A stretch of DNA of 9,727 nucleotides from Methanobrevibacter sp. (GTDB lineage: Archaea; Methanobacteriota; Methanobacteria; Methanobacteriales; Methanobacteriaceae), in NCBI GenBank assembly GCA_017646885.1, contig JAGCLR010000170.1, forward strand, positions 1 to 9,727, read 5' to 3'. The notes beneath the pieces are model-generated. The model was not told where the DNA came from, did not search any database, and was given only the letters and a program-made list of their open reading frames with translations. Both the position numbers and the translations under genes were made by a program. Below, piece after piece: positions 8,243 through 9,727 of this stretch; position 1 is the first letter of the stretch, and each line of letters starts with the position of its first letter.

Positions 8243-8289
8243 CTATATAAGGACTTGCAAAGTTCGCAAAGTTTGCAAAGTCTATATAA
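8243..8289. repeat. Three 9-base tandem repeats flanked by CTATATAA
   Basis: CTTGCAAAG (8254-8262), TTCGCAAAG (8263-8271) and TTTGCAAAG (8272-8280) are three adjacent copies with changes only in the first three bases. The octamer CTATATAA lies on both sides (8243-8250 and 8282-8289). The GCAAAG core resembles the TTTGC of the promoter dyad at 8042-8071 in inverse sense. Regularly spaced half-sites for a protein are possible; simple slippage is the plainer reading. Confidence 0.55.
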
Positions 8290-8339
8290 AACATTGATAA
8301 TCTTTATATTACAAGATAAACCTCCTTTTACACAGTTAC

Positions 8340-8355
8340 AAAGTAAAATTACTTT
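8340..8355. repeat. 16-base perfect palindrome
   Basis: AAAGTAA (8340-8346) and TTACTTT (8349-8355) pair perfectly around AA. It sits in gene-free DNA with no promoter boxes I can place with confidence. It may be a binding site or chance in AT-rich sequence. Confidence 0.4.
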
Positions 8356-8388
8356 CACCCTAACAATCAGGCACTTAGACCAATTTTA

Positions 8389-8410
8389 CAACTTTACAAT
8401 TGCAAAGTTG
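8389..8410. repeat. 22-base near-perfect palindrome
   Basis: CAACTTTACAA (8389-8399) and TTGCAAAGTTG (8400-8410) form a dyad with one mismatched pair (A8396 with C8403). Its GCAAAG arm shares the core of the repeats at 8254-8280. With no unpaired loop it suits binding by a dimeric protein better than an RNA hairpin. This is inference. Confidence 0.4.
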
Positions 8411-8471
8411 ACTTATTGTGCATAGATTTTGCTACTACTGCAAATGGGAGGTGTAAAGATGTCTGTTTTCT

Positions 8472-8493
8472 CGCTTGAAGGTCGCTTGAAGGT
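8472..8493. repeat. Tandem duplication of an 11-mer
   Basis: CGCTTGAAGGT occurs twice head to tail (8472-8482 and 8483-8493), followed by CGCGG that begins like a third copy. It lies just beyond the terminator of the acyltransferase gene and probably arose by slippage. Confidence 0.6.
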
Positions 8494-8511
8494 CGCGGTG
8501 AGCACAATAAT

Positions 8512-8538
8512 AAAAAGGAGACCCGGTGAGTCTCCTTT
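8512..8538 (-). terminator. Intrinsic terminator of the acyltransferase gene
   Basis: AAAGGAGAC (8514-8522) and GTCTCCTTT (8530-8538) form a perfect 9-bp stem around a 7-base loop. On the minus strand it is followed by T (complement of the A run 8512-8516). It lies four bases past the TAA stop at 8542-8544. On the plus strand it is followed only by CTATTAT, so it works best leftward. Confidence 0.8.
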
Positions 8539-8541
8539 CTA

Positions 8542-9522
8542 TTATATCAAATCCTTCTGTGCAACAAAATGTGGTATATATTTCACCGACAATGGCGTCA
8601 ATGCCAAACAAACCGCCATCGTCAACACCGCCACTATATATCTATCTACCGCCACCGCATCATTAAACACCAAAAACAAATGCCTATAAACCAAATGATG
8701 CCAACACAAAAACACTATTGAATATCGCCCTATATACGAAATCAAAGGCAACCTACCCACAGCCTTACACAAAAACAACACCGCACCCACACTCGTCACA
8801 GATATCAACACCGCCAACAAAACATTGCCATAAAACACATTAAAGTGGAACCAAATTCTCGGACACTTTCCAAAATAATCTATCCCCACCGACACCAAGC
8901 CTAACCCCAATGCTATCAAAACATTATATCTATCAAAACTATTTGGATACAACAACGATGTCTTTTTCAATATATATCCTAAATAAAAAAATGGCAATGC
9001 AATCAACGCCACATCCATCACACAAGGCAACTGCACTTTATATACCCCTAACACATAACCCACCACGCCACACAAAAGGACAGCAACTCCTCGCAACCAT
9101 TCTCGCTTAATATTCAAAGTTATAACACAAAAAATCAAATTCGCCCAAAACAACGACAACAAAAACCAAATAGGCCCATTAAAATAAACCCTTCTATCTA
9201 TAAAACTAAATATCCCCCAAACATCAAACCCACCATATATCCCTTTATTCGGGAATAATACATTTACACCATAATACACCACATACCCCAACAAATAAAA
9301 GAAAGCAAACGGCACCAACAACCTATTAACTTTCTTCAACGCAAAATCTCGAAAACTACCATAATCCTTAAAAAACAAACCCGAGAGAACAAAATACAAT
9401 GGCATCCGCATCGACACAAACCCTGTAAAGTTAACATCCAACCCTATATGCTGCAAAACAACCAAGATGATGCAAACCCCTTTAGCTAAATCAATAAATT
9501 CTATACGCTTGGTATCAGTCAT
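8542..9522 (-). CDS. Family 3 membrane acyltransferase (O-acyltransferase)
   Basis: This is a 326-residue inner-membrane protein of the acyltransferase 3 family, whose members move acetyl or other acyl groups onto sugars of surface polysaccharides and similar molecules. The family signature is at the N-terminus, IEFIDLAKGVCIILVVLQH (7-25), with D11, K14, G15 and H25. It is followed by MRMPLYFVLSGLFF (38-51), GPIWFLLSLFW (116-126) and GRYSIVFLCWHHLV (265-278). About ten hydrophobic segments span the protein, the usual number, and the length is typical. I chose the ATG at 9522: AAAGGAAT sits directly upstream as a ribosome binding site, and the signature begins right after. A TTG at 9558 in the same frame lies inside a hairpin and adds residues unlike the family. 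The acceptor is unknown, and no polysaccharide genes are visible nearby. The gene lies downstream of the GGGtGRT gene on the same strand, 90 bases away. Confidence 0.85.
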   Translation of the reverse strand: MTDTKRIEFIDLAKGVCIILVVLQHIGLDVNFTGFVSMRMPLYFVLSGLFFKDYGSFRDFALKKVNRLLVPFAFFYLLGYVVYYGVNVLFPNKGIYGGFDVWGIFSFIDRRVYFNGPIWFLLSLFWANLIFCVITLNIKREWLRGVAVLLCGVVGYVLGVYKVQLPCVMDVALIALPFFYLGYILKKTSLLYPNSFDRYNVLIALGLGLVSVGIDYFGKCPRIWFHFNVFYGNVLLAVLISVTSVGAVLFLCKAVGRLPLISYIGRYSIVFLCWHHLVYRHLFLVFNDAVAVDRYIVAVLTMAVCLALTPLSVKYIPHFVAQKDLI

Positions 9523-9537
9523 ATTCCTTTTATTCGA

Positions 9538-9577
9538 AAATAACGGCGAATAACACAAAAGTTAGACGCCGTTATTT
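9538..9577. terminator. 11-bp inverted repeat in the GGGtGRT/acyltransferase gap, probable terminator
   Basis: AAATAACGGCG (9538-9548) and CGCCGTTATTT (9567-9577) pair perfectly around an 18-base loop. It lies between the stop of the GGGtGRT gene and the start of the acyltransferase gene. On the minus strand the stem is followed by few T; on the plus strand by ATTTTTAT. It may end GGGtGRT transcription, attenuate read-through into the acyltransferase gene, or be a protein-binding dyad. Confidence 0.5.
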
Positions 9578-9593
9578 ATTTTTATCCTTATAA

Positions 9594-9608
9594 TTGAGTT
9601 TTACTCAA
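9594..9608. repeat. 6-bp inverted repeat just after the GGGtGRT stop
   Basis: TTGAGT (9594-9599) and ACTCAA (9603-9608) pair around TTT, ending five bases from the stop of the GGGtGRT gene. The ACTCA/TGAGT core also forms the centre of the promoter dyad at 8042-8071, though the half-sites are in the opposite order. It is short, and its role is unclear. Confidence 0.35.
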
Positions 9609-9612
9609 ACTA

Positions 9613-9727
9613 TTATTTACAAGCCTCTTCGATAGCAACTGCAACAGCAACTGTAGCACCTACCATTGGGTTGTTACCCATACCGAGGAAGCCCATCATC
9701 TCAACGTGAGCAGGAACTGATGAAGAA
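9613..9727 (-). CDS. GGGtGRT protein, C-terminal part only (5' end beyond the window)
   Basis: The last 38 codons and TAA stop (9613-9615) of a leftward gene are present. The encoded end, SSSVPAHVEMMGFLGMG followed by NNPMVGATVAVAVA and IEEACK, matches the C-terminus I know from the GGGtGRT protein family, a conserved protein of about 330 residues found in anaerobes and of unclear biochemical function. Codon choice (GGT, AAC, TTC, GCT) is that of a well-expressed host gene and differs sharply from the A-rich polyvalent gene. It therefore marks ordinary chromosome on the right side. The name rests on memory of the family's C-terminal sequence; the frame and stop are seen directly. Confidence 0.75.
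   Translation of the reverse strand, partial: SSSVPAHVEMMGFLGMGNNPMVGATVAVAVAIEEACK

Larger units (their letters stand above)
8031..8511. other. Intergenic stretch without a convincing gene, rich in palindromes and short repeats
   Basis: About 480 bases lie between the terminator of the polyvalent gene and the terminator of the acyltransferase gene. Open frames here are short, made largely of repeat sequence, and do not look like proteins. The stretch holds two promoter-like sites, several inverted repeats and two short tandem repeats, listed separately. I see no tRNA or other known RNA in it. Confidence 0.6.

Noticed and set aside
8254..8280. Short repeats considered as a CRISPR array
   Set aside because: The 9-base units are adjacent, with no spacers, and are far too short; no cas-like gene is present.
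8196..8297. 33-codon open frame beginning MSIFLEKRDAMYC after the second promoter-like site
   Set aside because: Most of it is the 11-bp palindrome and the 9-base repeats read as codons, and there is no ribosome binding site.
8183..8425. 80-codon plus-strand frame from a TTG
   Set aside because: It starts inside the -7 box, runs through all the repeats, and has no protein-like pattern.
8429..8689. 86-codon plus-strand frame, with an internal ATG at 8459 preceded by GGGAGG
   Set aside because: The GGGAGG before the ATG at 8459 is tempting, but the frame runs through the acyltransferase terminator and antisense to that gene's 3' end. The product shows no known pattern.
9523..9558. TTG start 12 codons upstream for the acyltransferase gene
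   Set aside because: The TTG lies within the 9538-9577 hairpin and has no ribosome binding site, whereas the ATG at 9522 has AAAGGA just upstream and fits the family's usual N-terminus.
9555..9566. TAACTTTTG on the minus strand as a -7 box for the acyltransferase gene
   Set aside because: The spacing is one base too long for TAnnTTTG, and no TTTG-like box lies 19-21 bases upstream.

Overview
The window looks like the right-hand edge of a prophage or similar mobile element in a Bacteroidales-type chromosome. Three things point there. Promoter-like boxes match the Bacteroidetes form (TAnnTTTG with a TTTG-like box about 20 bases upstream). The DNA is AT-rich. The truncated gene at the right edge ends in a C-terminus I recognise as GGGtGRT protein, which is common in anaerobic gut bacteria including Bacteroidales. 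The assignment comes from sequence reading only.

Positions 1-7997 (+) are one uninterrupted reading frame, open at the left edge, coding for at least 2664 residues. It is a phage-type large polyvalent protein. In order it has a charged, basic N-terminal stretch, a metallopeptidase-like module (HEVGWH), an AT-rich inserted domain, an ADP-ribosyltransferase module (ART-PolyVal type), a long helical region, and an LPD38-like C-terminal region with a hydrophobic helix. Such proteins are thought to be packaged or injected with phage DNA and to act on host targets early in infection. That role is family knowledge, not visible here. A strong intrinsic terminator follows directly.

Positions 8031-8511 hold no convincing gene. 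The stretch carries many palindromes and short repeats: a 30-base inverted repeat overlapping a Bacteroidetes-type promoter, a second promoter-like site, a perfect 11-bp hairpin, three 9-base repeats, and further palindromes. Promoters point right, but no good gene lies downstream.

Positions 8542-9522 (-) encode a 326-residue family 3 membrane acyltransferase with its own terminator. Positions 9613-9727 (-) are the last 38 codons of the GGGtGRT gene. These two genes run toward the polyvalent gene, with the repeat-rich stretch between. The likely element/host boundary lies between 7998 and 8541, but no attachment site can be proven without the other end.
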